The notes: generated by a model not told the origin, from the letters alone. DNA of 34,886 nt from Candidatus Adiutrix sp. (GCA_031263565.1 JAISFR010000124.1:1-34886), one strand, 5' to 3'; positions 13,717 through 24,256 are shown, counted from the first letter of the stretch. A program made the numbers and translations.

Positions 13717-14799
13717 ATGAACACTTTTCCCAAAGAGAAGCTGGAGAAAACCGCCGCGGCCCTTTTGGCCAAGGCCGGCCTGAGGCCGGAAGATGCCCTT
13801 CAGGCGGCCGAGGTGATCATTCAGTCCGATTTGAGCGGGGTGGATTCCCACGGACTTTCGCGCCTGGCGCTCTACCTCGGCCGCATTCGCCAGGGAATGG
13901 TCAACACCGCGCCCAAGATCGGGATCATCAGCGAAACCGAATCCTCCCTGATCCTGGACTGCGACAACGGCCTGGGCGTGGCCACCGTGCCCCGGGCTTT
14001 GGAACTGGCCCTGAAGAAGGCCCGGGGCGCCGGGGCCCTGGCCTGCGTCATGCGCAACAGCAATCATTACGGCGTGGGCAACTATTATGCCCTGAAGAGT
14101 ATTTCCGAGAACATGATCTGCCTTCTGTGCACCAGCACCACCCCCAGCATGGCCCCCACCGGCGGAGTGGAGCTCCTGATCGGCAGCAACCCGGTCACCG
14201 TGGGCGTCCCGGCCGGAAAAGCCCGGGCGGTCATTCTGGACATGGCCTCCAGCAATGTGGCCATGGGCAAGCTTCAGGCCATGTTGAGGGAAAAGCAAAA
14301 GATTCCCTTTGGCTGGGCCATCACCCAGGACGGCCGCCCCACGGACGACCCGGCCGAAGCGGTGCTGGGTTCCCTTTTGCCCATTGCCGGCTACAAGGGC
14401 TATGGCCTGGCGGTGATCGTGGATATTCTGTCGGCTCTTTTGTCCGGGGCGGCCGTGGGCCCGGAAATAGGCCGTCTGGACGGCCGGGGACCGCTGAAAC
14501 CGGAAGAAATCGGCCATTTTCTCCTGCTGATAAATGTGGAGAAATTCCGCCCGGTGGCTGAATTCAAAGCCGCGGTGGACAGTTATGTGGAATTGCTGAA
14601 GACGTCCAAAAAGGCCGAGGGCGTCCCGGAAATCTTTTTGCCGGGCGAAATCGAACTGAAGAAGATGGCCCAGCGGAGCGCGGAAGGCATCGCCGTGACC
14701 GAAGCCCTGGGCGAGCAACTGTCGGCCCAGGCCAGGGAGCTTGGCCTGGCCGGTCCGGAAGACGATTTCGCCGCCCTGGTAAAAAAGTTCGCCGGCTAA
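13717..14799 (+). CDS. Malate/L-lactate dehydrogenase family (Ldh_2) oxidoreductase
   Basis: NAD(P)-dependent 2-hydroxyacid dehydrogenase of the Ldh_2 family, whose members act on malate, L-lactate, ureidoglycolate, sulfolactate or 2,3-diketogulonate. The 360-residue protein shows the family hallmarks DLSGVDSHGLSRL (43-55) with the active-site His, RNSNHYGVGNYYAL with a second His (about 112-125), IGSNPVTVGVPAG, ILDMASSNVAMGK and GYKGYGLAVIVDILSALLSG. AAAAAGGAG precedes the ATG. It lies 42 bp after the Ptb-like gene. The family split by substrate is not visible in these motifs, so malate should not be assumed. Context suggests oxidation of an imported hydroxyacid or reduction of a keto acid. 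Confidence 0.88.
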   Translation: MNTFPKEKLEKTAAALLAKAGLRPEDALQAAEVIIQSDLSGVDSHGLSRLALYLGRIRQGMVNTAPKIGIISETESSLILDCDNGLGVATVPRALELALKKARGAGALACVMRNSNHYGVGNYYALKSISENMICLLCTSTTPSMAPTGGVELLIGSNPVTVGVPAGKARAVILDMASSNVAMGKLQAMLREKQKIPFGWAITQDGRPTDDPAEAVLGSLLPIAGYKGYGLAVIVDILSALLSGAAVGPEIGRLDGRGPLKPEEIGHFLLLINVEKFRPVAEFKAAVDSYVELLKTSKKAEGVPEIFLPGEIELKKMAQRSAEGIAVTEALGEQLSAQARELGLAGPEDDFAALVKKFAG

Positions 14800-14895
14800 A
14801 AGACGGCCTTATGGAAACCCGCCTTCAGGCGGAGACGCTTTGTCGGACAGCACCAGACTTACAGGAGAATCTGACTCGGAAAGGAACAGCCGCTT

Positions 14896-16344
14896 ATGAG
14901 CATCAACATCCCCCTCTTAATCGTCATCATTTACATTATCATGCTTTACGCCATTTCCTGGTATTCCACCAAGCTCTCAAAAGGCGGGGCGATCGGTTTT
15001 CTCCTGGCCAACCGGGGGCTGCCGGCTATCATTATCGCGGTGATGATCGCCGGCCTGGCCATCGGCGGCGCCTCGACCGTGGGCGTATCCGAAAGTTCCT
15101 ACACCAAAGGCTTGTCGGCCGGCATGTACAACGCGGCCTGGGCGGCCGGCGCCATCGTGGTGGGCATCGTGGCCGCCAAACGCTTGCGCAATATGAACTT
15201 GAGCACTATCCCGGAACTGTTCGGCAAGTTTTATACGCCCAGCGCCCGCTATCTGGGAGTGATCGGCCAATTGGTCATCATGCTGACCATCCTGGCTCTC
15301 CAATACGTGGCCGGCGGGGCCGTGCTGACCGCTCTTCTGCCCGAATACTTCAACTTCACTTCCGGCATGTCGGTCACGGCCGTGGTCTTTGTGGGCATTT
15401 GCCTGATAGGCGGCTATTGGGCGGCGGGCCTTTCCAACTTCATCAACGTCATCGTCATCTATCTGGGTCTGGTGATCGGCTGCGTCTCGGTGGTCAGTTC
15501 GGCCGGCGGCCTGGGGGCTTTGTCGGCAGCCCTGCCCGAAGCCCACTGGTTCAGTTTCGTGGAAGGCATCGGCTTTCCGGTGGTGGCCGGCTGGTTCGTG
15601 GTCATGATTACCCAGACTTTCGGGGTTCAGGCGGCCGTCCAGACCTCTTTCGCGGCCAAAGACAGCAAATCCGCCCGCAACGGCTTCATTATCGGCGGCC
15701 TGATCATTCTGCCCGTCGGCTTCATCGCCGCCCTGATCGGCATGGGCGCGGCCGTCAAGTACCCTGGTCTGGAGAGGGCCGCTCTGGCCCTGCCGACCAT
15801 TATGATGGACCAGAATCCCGTTGTTTCCGGCCTGACCCTGGCCGGCCTCTGGGCGGCCGACGTTTCCACGGCGGTGGGCCTGCTCCTGGGCTGCGCCACC
15901 ATGATCATGCAAGACGTGATCGCCCCCCTGCGCCGCGGCCGGAAGACCTGGGACAATAAAAAAGAGATGTTCATGTCCCGGGTCATGGTTTTAATTGTGG
16001 CCGCGGTGACTTTTTTAATGGCGCTCCAGGTGCGCAGCATTCTGGGGACCATCATGATCGGCCTGTCGCTGACCACGGCCTATACCATGATTTTGCTGGC
16101 CTCCCTCTTCTTCCCCCAATGGTGCCGCCGCAGTTCGGCCATCTGGTGTCTGATAGTGGGCCTGGGCGTCATTCTCATTTGGCAGTTCGTGCCCAGCCTG
16201 CGCTTCGGACCGCAGGTCATCTACATCGCCTGGCCGGCGGTGCTGATCACCTTCTTCCTGGTGGCCGTGCTGGACAAGAACAAGAGCCCGATTCCCGAAA
16301 ACTGGGCCCGCGATCGCATCGAAGAATCCACCGATCTGCGGTAA
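14896..16344 (+). CDS. Sodium:solute symporter (SSS family)
   Basis: A 482-residue integral membrane transporter of the SSS family, which couples inward sodium flow to uptake of sugars, amino acids, carboxylates or similar solutes. About thirteen hydrophobic segments are visible, beginning IPLLIVIIYIIMLYAISWYS. Family-like segments are FLLANRGLPAIIIAVMIAGLAIGGASTVG (about 35-63), including the conserved GGAST region, and the later NFINVIVIYLGLVIG. AAAGGA lies about 10 nt before the ATG. It is the third gene of the IclR-linked cluster and presumably brings in the substrate. It is followed by a strong bidirectional terminator. Confidence 0.9.
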   Translation: MSINIPLLIVIIYIIMLYAISWYSTKLSKGGAIGFLLANRGLPAIIIAVMIAGLAIGGASTVGVSESSYTKGLSAGMYNAAWAAGAIVVGIVAAKRLRNMNLSTIPELFGKFYTPSARYLGVIGQLVIMLTILALQYVAGGAVLTALLPEYFNFTSGMSVTAVVFVGICLIGGYWAAGLSNFINVIVIYLGLVIGCVSVVSSAGGLGALSAALPEAHWFSFVEGIGFPVVAGWFVVMITQTFGVQAAVQTSFAAKDSKSARNGFIIGGLIILPVGFIAALIGMGAAVKYPGLERAALALPTIMMDQNPVVSGLTLAGLWAADVSTAVGLLLGCATMIMQDVIAPLRRGRKTWDNKKEMFMSRVMVLIVAAVTFLMALQVRSILGTIMIGLSLTTAYTMILLASLFFPQWCRRSSAIWCLIVGLGVILIWQFVPSLRFGPQVIYIAWPAVLITFFLVAVLDKNKSPIPENWARDRIEESTDLR

Positions 16345-16361
16345 TGAGCCGGTGGTGAAAC

Positions 16362-16396
16362 AAAACGGCCGCGCCCGGTCAGCGCGGCCGTTTTTT
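16362..16396. terminator. Bidirectional intrinsic terminator
   Basis: AAAACGGCCGCGC (16362-16374) pairs with GCGCGGCCGTTTT (16382-16394), followed by TT. On the minus strand the stem is followed by TTTTG. It closes both the symporter operon and the convergent TonB-like gene. Confidence 0.92.
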
Positions 16397-16414
16397 ATCG
16401 ATTATGCCCCGACC

Positions 16415-17353
16415 TCAATTCCGTCGTCGGTCGTGGTTGAAGACCAGGGGCACGGTGAGGCGGCGGCCCCCGAAAACCGAGGGCGGAGGCGGCAGCGGCG
16501 AAGACTGGCGCAGGGCCTGTTCCACGGAACGGTCGAAATCCGCGTCGCCGCTGGAACGGACCCGGCGGGCGGAGGAAATGCGCCCGTCGGGCTCGATGAC
16601 GATGTTATAAAAAGCTTCCAGTCGGCGAGTGGAATTTCGGGTCAGCGGCGACCATCTCCGGTCGATGCGGCCGATGATGAGGCTGTAGTAACGCGAGGCC
16701 AGAGGATCGGCCTGGCCCTGGGCTCCGCCCAGAATCCGGGCGTCCCGGCCCAGGCTGCGGGTCATCATTTCATAAGGGGTCAACTGCCGCTTACCGGGGG
16801 TTGCATCGGCGCTCCTGTCCCGTTTTTGGACTTCCGGGGGGCTGACTTCGGGCGGCGCGGCCCGGCGGCGCTCCATTTCCGGGGCCTGGCTCCGGGGCTG
16901 AGGCCCCAAAGGGCTTTCCTCCGGCCGGGCGGCCCGGTTCAGGTCCTCCCGGTCCGCGGTCAGCGGCGGGGGCTCCGGCGGGGCCTGGGCGGGCTCCCCG
17001 TCCCCGGAATCCCCGTCCCCTTCGGGAACCGAACTGAGGGTGTCGCCTTTCGGCAGAGGCGGCGGCGGGGGCTCGTCGATCGCCTCGCTCTCCGCTTCAA
17101 GGCCCGGCTCCGACGTCGGGGCCGGTTCCGGGGCCCGGGCCGGACCGGGACTGTCGCCCAAAAGGCTGACCATCATCACTTCGGGCGAGGCTTCTCTTTC
17201 CGGTTCACAGGCCGGCACGCCAAATAAAAAAACGCAGATCACCAGCAGATGCAGAAGCAGCGACAGGCCGAAAGCCGCCCCCCCCGGCACCTGCCTTCGC
17301 CGGGACAGCCTATCGGCCCCCGGGCTTCCCTTTTCAAATAATACCGCCTTCAT
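16415..17353 (-). CDS. TonB/TolA-like energy-transducer protein
   Basis: A 312-residue cell-envelope protein with a single membrane anchor (about 25-48, AAFGLSLLLHLLVICVFLFG), a long periplasmic linker rich in Pro, Glu and Arg (about 50-190), and a TonB/TolA-type C-terminal domain (about 218-312) including YYSLIIGRIDRRWSP, FYNIVIEPDGRISSARRVRSSGDADFDRSVEQAL and FGGRRLTVPLVF. Such proteins couple the inner-membrane proton gradient to outer-membrane or cell-division machinery through ExbBD or TolQR. No exbBD/tolQR genes or outer-membrane receptor are nearby, so the partner system is unknown. It is monocistronic, divergent from cysS and shares a terminator with the symporter. Confidence 0.8.
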   Translation of the reverse strand: MKAVLFEKGSPGADRLSRRRQVPGGAAFGLSLLLHLLVICVFLFGVPACEPEREASPEVMMVSLLGDSPGPARAPEPAPTSEPGLEAESEAIDEPPPPPLPKGDTLSSVPEGDGDSGDGEPAQAPPEPPPLTADREDLNRAARPEESPLGPQPRSQAPEMERRRAAPPEVSPPEVQKRDRSADATPGKRQLTPYEMMTRSLGRDARILGGAQGQADPLASRYYSLIIGRIDRRWSPLTRNSTRRLEAFYNIVIEPDGRISSARRVRSSGDADFDRSVEQALRQSSPLPPPPSVFGGRRLTVPLVFNHDRRRN

Positions 17354-17379
17354 GGCCGCCCCGGGTCTATGTCATCCAA

Positions 17380-17416
17380 AACGGCGCTCAAACCCCGGGT
17401 CGTTTTGAGCGCCGTT
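17380..17416. repeat. 13-bp inverted repeat in a divergent intergenic region
   Basis: AACGGCGCTCAAA (17380-17392) is the exact complement of TTTGAGCGCCGTT (17404-17416). It lies just upstream of the TonB-like gene and upstream of the cysS promoter. No gene ends here, so it is not an obvious terminator. It could be a leader hairpin or a binding site. Confidence 0.7.
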
Positions 17417-17515
17417 CTGGAAAAATTTCAACTGCTCAAATAAAGCACGGGCCGGGACAAAAGTCAAGGCCGGCCGGAGGCCCGAAATCAGGCCCCGCCA
17501 GCCCGCAATCGGAGC

Positions 17516-17545
17516 TTGACCGGGCCGGCCGGCCTGGGCTACAAT
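17516..17545 (+). promoter_or_regulatory. Sigma-70 promoter of cysS-uvrB
   Basis: TTGACC (17516-17521) and TACAAT (17540-17545) with an 18-bp spacer; predicted start about 40 nt before the cysS ATG. Confidence 0.6.
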
Positions 17546-17590
17546 CATATTTTGCCGAACCGGCACAAGTATGCGGCGAAGAGGTTAATT

Positions 17591-18995
17591 ATGCTGAAAA
17601 TACATAATACGAAAAGCGGGCGCTTGGAGACCTTCCAGCCTCTGGAAGACGGGCGGGTCACCCTTTACACCTGCGGGCCCACGGTCTATGACCACGCCCA
17701 TGTGGGGCACGCCCGGGCTTCGGCCGCCTTCGACATACTGGTGCGGCACCTGAAAGCCGGGGGCTATAAGGTCGACTATGTGCGCAACTATACCGATGTG
17801 GACGACAAGATCATCAAGCGGGCCCGGGACAAAGGCCAGGATTGGCGGGCCCTGGCCCGGACCTATATCGACAGCTATACCCAGGACATGGAGGCCATCG
17901 GCTGCCTGCCGCCCACCCACAGCCCCCGGGCCACGGAATACATCGAACCCATGATCGAGGACATCCAGGCCATCATCGAGCGGGGTTACGCCTATGAAGT
18001 CGAGGGCGACGTCTATTTCGACGTGACGGCCTGGCGCCAGTACGGCCAACTGTCGCACCGGGAAATGGACGAACAGGAGGCCGGGGCCCGGGTCAGCGTG
18101 GACGAACGCAAAAAAAACCCGGCCGACTTCGCCCTCTGGAAAGCCGCCAAAGCCGACGAACCGTCCTGGCCCAGCCCCTGGGGGCCGGGCCGCCCGGGCT
18201 GGCACCTGGAATGCTCCACCATGAGCTTCAGGCTGCTGGGGGCCGAGTTCGACATTCACGGCGGCGGGCAGGATCTCATTTTCCCCCACCATGAAAACGA
18301 GCTGGCCCAGTCCGGGGCCCTGGGCCGCCCCATGGCCCGCTATTGGACCCACAACGGCTTTGTACGCCTCAATAATGAAAAGATGTCCAAATCCCTGGGC
18401 AATTTTTTCACGGTCAAGGATGTCCTGGAGAAATTCGACGGCGAAGTGCTGCGCTATCTGCTGATTTCCAAGCATTACCGGGGGCCCCTGGATTTTTCCG
18501 ACGAGGCCCTGCGGGAGGCTGAAAAGGCCCTGGAACGGATCTACCGGGCCATCGAGGGAGTCGAGGACCTGATGGGCGAACGCGACTGCCTGGCTTTCAA
18601 GATGAAGACGGTGGACGAGTTCCGGCGGAAATTTACCGAAGCCCTGGATGACGATCTCAATACGGCCAAGGCTCTGGGCGTGGTCTTCGACCTGGTGCGG
18701 GCCATGAACAAGGCCGCGGCCGCCGACAACCTGGAAGACGCCGTGGCCTTTTACTGCGCGCTGAAGATCATGGGCGAGGAACTGGGCCTCTGGCAGCGTT
18801 CGCCGGCCGATTTTTTCGCCGCCCTGGCCGAGCGACGCGGGGTGAAGCTGGAAGCCGGGGAAATTGAAAAGCTGATCGCCGCCCGGGCCGAGGCCCGCTC
18901 TTCCAAGAACTGGGCCGAAGCCGACCGCATCCGCGACGAACTGGCCGCCAGGGGTCTGGTGCTGGAAGACAAGGCCGGGGTCACCACCTGGAAAA

Positions 18996-19012
<17 letters not shown>
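17591..19012 (+). CDS. cysS: Cysteinyl-tRNA synthetase
   Basis: Class I aminoacyl-tRNA synthetase that charges tRNA-Cys. The 473-residue protein has [18 protein letters not shown] (26-43), holding the zinc ligand Cys28 and the HIGH-type motif HVGH (37-40). Further zinc-site elements are [10 protein letters not shown] and [17 protein letters not shown]. The KMSKS motif is in [12 protein letters not shown] (about 261-272). The C-terminal anticodon-binding region ends [26 protein letters not shown]. The ATG at 17591 (after GAAGAGG) is preferred over an in-frame TTG at 17516, which is the -35 box of the promoter. The gene overlaps the start of uvrB by 17 bp, implying cotranscription and perhaps translational coupling. 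Confidence 0.97.
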
Positions 19013-21005
<1,993 letters not shown>

Positions 21006-21034
21006 AAGGGGTTTTGGACGTCTCTGGATAAAAC

Positions 21035-22051
21035 TCAGCCGCCGATGCGGCTCATTTCCCGGCCGTAACCGGGGGCCGCGCCTTCGGCCCTGGCTTCCAG
21101 ATGGCTGACCGGCTTGTGCCCGGCGGCGACCAGGAAAAGGGCCCGCAGATCCTCGTCGCCGGCGCCGGCTCTCAGGGGGCCGCGCAGATCAATTTCCTGA
21201 TCGGTCAGAAGACAGGGTTTGAGCTTGCCGTCGGCCGTCAGGCGCAGACGGTTGCAGTGGCCGCAGAAATGGCCGCTCAAGGGGCTGATGAAACCAATGG
21301 CCCCCAGCGCCCCCCTGGCCCGGTAGAGCCGGGCCGGGGCCGAAGGGTCGCCGGGCGGGAGAGCTTCCAGCGGCCCCATATCCCGGGCCACAACGGCCAG
21401 AAGCTCTTCGGTGGGCAAATAAGCTCCCCGCCGCCACAAATCGCCCCGGCCGATGGGCATGTGCTCGATGAAACGCACGTCCACCGGATATTCCAGGGCC
21501 AGTCGAGCCAGAGCCGTCACCTGACCGTCATTGACCCCCCGAATGGGCACGCAGTTGATTTTGGTGCTGAAACCGGCCGCCAGGGCGGCCTGAAAGCCGG
21601 CCCAGGCCCGGCGGGCCAGTTCCTCTCCGGCCCGGCCGGGACGGCCGACCATTTCCGCGTAAAGCGCCGGATCCAGGCTGTCCAGACTGATGTTCAGGCC
21701 CTTTATTCCGGCGGCCTTCAGATCAGCGGCCATTTCAGGCAACATCAGGCCGTTGGTGGTCAGGCACAGTTCCTGAAACAGCCCGGCCTCTCCCAGGCTC
21801 TTTATGAAATCCAAAAGTCCCCGCCTGACCAGAGGTTCCCCGCCGGTCAGACGCAGCTTGCGCAAACCCAGGCCGGAACCCAGACGGGCCAGGCGCAGAA
21901 GTTCCTCATAAGTCAGAATATCCTCATGCGACAGCTTGGGCACGCCCTCCGGGGGCATACAGTAGCGGCAGCGCAGATTGCAGCGGTCGGTGACCGACAT
22001 ACGCAGATAGGTCAAACGGCGGCCGCCGGCGGCCATCAATATCGCGGACAT
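21035..22051 (-). CDS. moaA: GTP 3',8-cyclase (molybdenum cofactor biosynthesis)
   Basis: Radical SAM enzyme that converts GTP to 3',8-cyclo-7,8-dihydro-GTP, the first step of molybdopterin synthesis. The 338-residue protein has the SAM-cluster motif CNLRCRYC (Cys24, 28, 31), TGGEPLVRRGL, NISLDSLDP, and a second iron-sulfur site FCGHCNRLRLTADGKLKPC (C-x2-C-x13-C, near 266-284). It ends in the conserved GG that is essential in homologues. It converges with uvrB, with only 29 bp between the stops. No other moa/moe genes are in the window. No Moco-type RNA motif was recognised upstream. Confidence 0.97.
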   Translation of the reverse strand: MSAILMAAGGRRLTYLRMSVTDRCNLRCRYCMPPEGVPKLSHEDILTYEELLRLARLGSGLGLRKLRLTGGEPLVRRGLLDFIKSLGEAGLFQELCLTTNGLMLPEMAADLKAAGIKGLNISLDSLDPALYAEMVGRPGRAGEELARRAWAGFQAALAAGFSTKINCVPIRGVNDGQVTALARLALEYPVDVRFIEHMPIGRGDLWRRGAYLPTEELLAVVARDMGPLEALPPGDPSAPARLYRARGALGAIGFISPLSGHFCGHCNRLRLTADGKLKPCLLTDQEIDLRGPLRAGAGDEDLRALFLVAAGHKPVSHLEARAEGAAPGYGREMSRIGG

Positions 22052-22303
22052 TTTCTCCCGTCCCCCTGAAACAGGCCGGAAAATTTCCCTGGCAGTCCCA
22101 GCGCTCTGAACTCTCTGATAGGGTGTTTGTCCATAATAGCCTTTTTTATTTTATCCGGTCAATCATTAAGAACTGGCCAATTGGGGAAACTTCAATTATT
22201 ATAATTAGCCGGGAGGAAAACCGGAAGGCGGCTCCGCCGGCTTTGAGAAAATTGTATCCGGAATATAGCCGAGAGTTCCACTTAAAGATTTGGAGGCCCA
22301 CTT
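22052..22303. promoter_or_regulatory. Divergent intergenic region with a TATAAT box
   Basis: This 252-bp AT-rich spacer lies between moaA and the DUF362 gene. A consensus -10 TATAAT (22200-22205) faces the DUF362 gene, but no good -35 is visible; CCAATT lies at the 17-bp position. A small GGCGG-CT-CCGCC hairpin lies near 22229-22240. A GGAGG site precedes the downstream gene. Confidence 0.4.
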
Positions 22304-23224
22304 ATGGATCGACGCAGTTTTTTGAAATACCAGGCGGCCGGACTGATGTGGCTGGCCGGCGGCTCGCCCCTCTGGGGCCCGGCCGGCCGCGCTCTGGCCG
22401 ACGACCGTCCTGATGTGGCCGTGGTCAAAGGCCCGCCGGGGGCGGCCGCCCGGGCGGCCGTGGAAATGCTCGGCGGCATGGGGCGCTTCGTCAAAACCGG
22501 GCAAAAGGTGGTCATCAAGCCCAACATGAGCTTTGCCAGGGCCCCGGAAACGGCCGCCAACACCCACCCTGAAGTGGTCAAGGAGATCCTTTTGATGTGC
22601 CGGGAGGCCGGGGCCGGACAGATCCGCATTCTGGACCATTCCCTGCAGGATCCCCAGCGCAGCCTGGAAATGTCGGGCATTCTGGCGGCCTGCGACGGCG
22701 TGGAAAGAGGCCTCTGCCATCATCTGATGGAAGAACGCTTTTATCGGGAAAGTCAATTGACCCAGGGCCTGGAGATGACCTCCAACCGGGTGATGCGTGA
22801 TGTGCTGGAGGCTGACGTGCTCATTGCCGTCCCGGTGGCCAAAAGCCACGGCGGGGCCGGGGTTTCGCTGTCCCTGAAAGGCCAGATGGGGCTGATCTGG
22901 GACCGCCGCAGCATGCATTCCCGCTACAGCCTGGACCAGGCCATCGTCGATCTCAATACCCGGCTGAAGCCCCATCTGGCGGTCATTGACGCCACCCGGG
23001 CCATGACCACCGGCGGACCCGGGGGCCCGGGCAAGATCATCAGCCCCGGGGAGGTCATTGCCTCGGCCGACCCGGTGGCCGCCGACGCCACAGCCGTGGC
23101 CGCCTATGAATGGTACGGCCGCAAAATCCAGCCCCGGCAGGTGGCCCACCTGGCGGCCGCCCACGAACGCGGCCTGGGCCGCCTGGATATCGAGAACCTG
23201 CTTACCCGGCGCCTGAGCCTGTAA
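22304..23224 (+). CDS. Tat-exported DUF362 domain protein
   Basis: A 306-residue protein with a twin-arginine signal (DRRSFLKYQAAGLMWLAGG, about 2-20), suggesting export in the folded state. The rest (about 36-300) is a DUF362 domain, with GQKVVIKPNMSFARAPETAANTHPEVVKEIL, LIAVPVAKSHGGAGVSLSLKGQMGLIWDR, LAVIDATRAMTTGGPGG and SADPVAADATAVA. DUF362 proteins are often linked to iron-sulfur ferredoxin domains or metal centres, but none is attached here and no CxxC motif is present, so the cofactor and the reaction are unknown. The ATG follows TTGGAGG. It is monocistronic and shares a terminator with a convergent ArsR-like gene. Confidence 0.85.
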   Translation: MDRRSFLKYQAAGLMWLAGGSPLWGPAGRALADDRPDVAVVKGPPGAAARAAVEMLGGMGRFVKTGQKVVIKPNMSFARAPETAANTHPEVVKEILLMCREAGAGQIRILDHSLQDPQRSLEMSGILAACDGVERGLCHHLMEERFYRESQLTQGLEMTSNRVMRDVLEADVLIAVPVAKSHGGAGVSLSLKGQMGLIWDRRSMHSRYSLDQAIVDLNTRLKPHLAVIDATRAMTTGGPGGPGKIISPGEVIASADPVAADATAVAAYEWYGRKIQPRQVAHLAAAHERGLGRLDIENLLTRRLSL

Positions 23225-23278
23225 AAGACCGTAAAAACTGTCGACCATCGTCGGTGAACTTCAGGCCAATTTGAAAAT

Positions 23279-23325
23279 AATCGCCAAAATCCCCGTCGCC
23301 AGGCGGGGATAAGGCGATTTTTTTT
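23279..23325. terminator. Intrinsic terminator after the DUF362 gene
   Basis: A long hairpin pairs AATCGCC (23279-23285) and ATCCCCG (23289-23295) with CGGGGAT (23304-23310) and GGCGATT (23313-23319), with a small internal loop, followed by a run of T. It ends the DUF362 transcript and probably also the convergent regulator transcript. Confidence 0.85.
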
Positions 23326-23356
23326 CTCATCTCAGTGGCCTTCAGGAAACGGGTGG

Positions 23357-23683
23357 TCAGTTTGCTTTTACATTGCCGAAATACTCGATGTAGGCCTTGA
23401 TCCGGTCCATGGTTACGGAAATAAGTTCCCAATCCACATACATGACCACTTCTTTGCCTACGCGCTCGCCCTTCAAAATACCGGCGTCCTGAAGAACGCC
23501 GATATGATGGACCACCGCTGTCCTGGAAAGGTTGAACTGGTCGGCGATTCGCTTGATGTTCAACTGCTCCCCAGGCTCAAAAAGCATGATGATGCGCTGC
23601 CTGGTGATGGACCCCAAGGCGGTCATCACCGGTCCGATTACTTTCCATTGTTCGATGACTTCGTTTGAAAATTCTGTTCTCAT
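23357..23683 (-). CDS. ArsR-like winged-helix transcriptional regulator
   Basis: A 108-residue DNA-binding protein. After an N-terminal helix, the winged helix-turn-helix (about 22-85) shows ALGSITRQRIIMLF, LNIKRIADQFNLSRTAVVHHIGVL (recognition helix) and the wing DAGILKGERVGKEVVMYV. No CxCD metal site or clear cysteine sensor is present, so it is not a classical metal-sensing ArsR. I chose the ATG at 23683; a TTG at 23800 would add 39 residues of low similarity. It has no partner on its strand, so its target is not clear from context. An inverted repeat 140 bp upstream (23823-23855) may be its operator. Confidence 0.8.
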   Translation of the reverse strand: MRTEFSNEVIEQWKVIGPVMTALGSITRQRIIMLFEPGEQLNIKRIADQFNLSRTAVVHHIGVLQDAGILKGERVGKEVVMYVDWELISVTMDRIKAYIEYFGNVKAN

Positions 23684-24256
23684 GTTCAGGTCGCCTTGGA
23701 TTTCTGTGGTCTGTCCATCGCCCGCGGCTCCATTCGAGTTAGTTGATTTAATAATTTTCCGGGAAATGCGTACCTGGCCCTGCAAAGCGCTTATTTCCAA
23801 AGGCTGTAGATATAAATCCAGATTTACTATTTTGTATATCTGACACTATAGTAAATGTAAAAATAAGCATCAAGTGATCTGACTACAGAACTAGTATAAA
23901 TGATCCTTGCGGAAATGTCAAATGCTTTGTCTGATTTTCCGACTTACTCAGAGCGACCTCATATGGAATTGCCCGGCGCTCAGTTTGGCTGAAAATCCGT
24001 CCGACGATTGCCCCCCGGGCGCGCCCGGATATCCTGTGCGGCAATTTATTTATTTAAATTCAAATAGTTAAATTTAATTTTCCACCTTTGTCCCCAGGCC
24101 CCGAAAGCTGATCTTCAAGCCGGCGTTTTTTACTTGATTTTATGGAGAAATTGATTATTCTATAAATTGACGTGTAAAAGACGCCGTCCAAGCGAGCCGG
24201 GGGGGCGCCGGGGCTTGAGGCGGGCTTTGTATTTGATTGCTTATGAGGTTACCATA
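23684..24256. other. Divergent intergenic region, no gene seen
   Basis: This stretch of 573 bp is much more AT-rich than its flanks. I see the inverted repeat at 23823-23855, an AT tract of mixed A and T runs at 24041-24080, and possible weak promoter elements for the zapB-like gene (TTGATT at 24133-24138). No tRNA, known RNA motif or protein-coding frame could be supported; a 6S RNA was considered here because of the nearby zapA but its fold was not recognisable. Confidence 0.5.
23823..23855. promoter_or_regulatory. Inverted repeat upstream of the ArsR-like gene
   Basis: TTTACTAT (23823-23830) and ATAGTAAA (23848-23855) form exact 8-bp arms with 17 bp between them, in promoter-like AT-rich DNA. 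Placement and symmetry suit an autoregulatory operator for a dimeric winged-helix repressor. Confidence 0.4.

Noticed and set aside
13680-14561. 293-codon plus-strand frame overlapping the Ldh_2 gene
   Set aside because: Alternative frame of a well-supported Ldh_2 gene; Gly/Arg/Pro-rich and without domains.
14811-15959. 382-codon plus-strand frame overlapping the symporter gene
   Set aside because: Arg/Gly/His-rich alternative frame of an obvious SSS membrane protein.
22052-22303. Molybdenum-cofactor RNA motif upstream of moaA
   Set aside because: No match to the conserved Moco motif strands could be found by eye on the minus strand.
24041-24080. AT-rich tract as a possible replication origin element
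   Set aside because: No DnaA boxes or iterons are seen around it and no dnaA, gidA or similar genes lie nearby; it is best explained as promoter-proximal AT-rich DNA.
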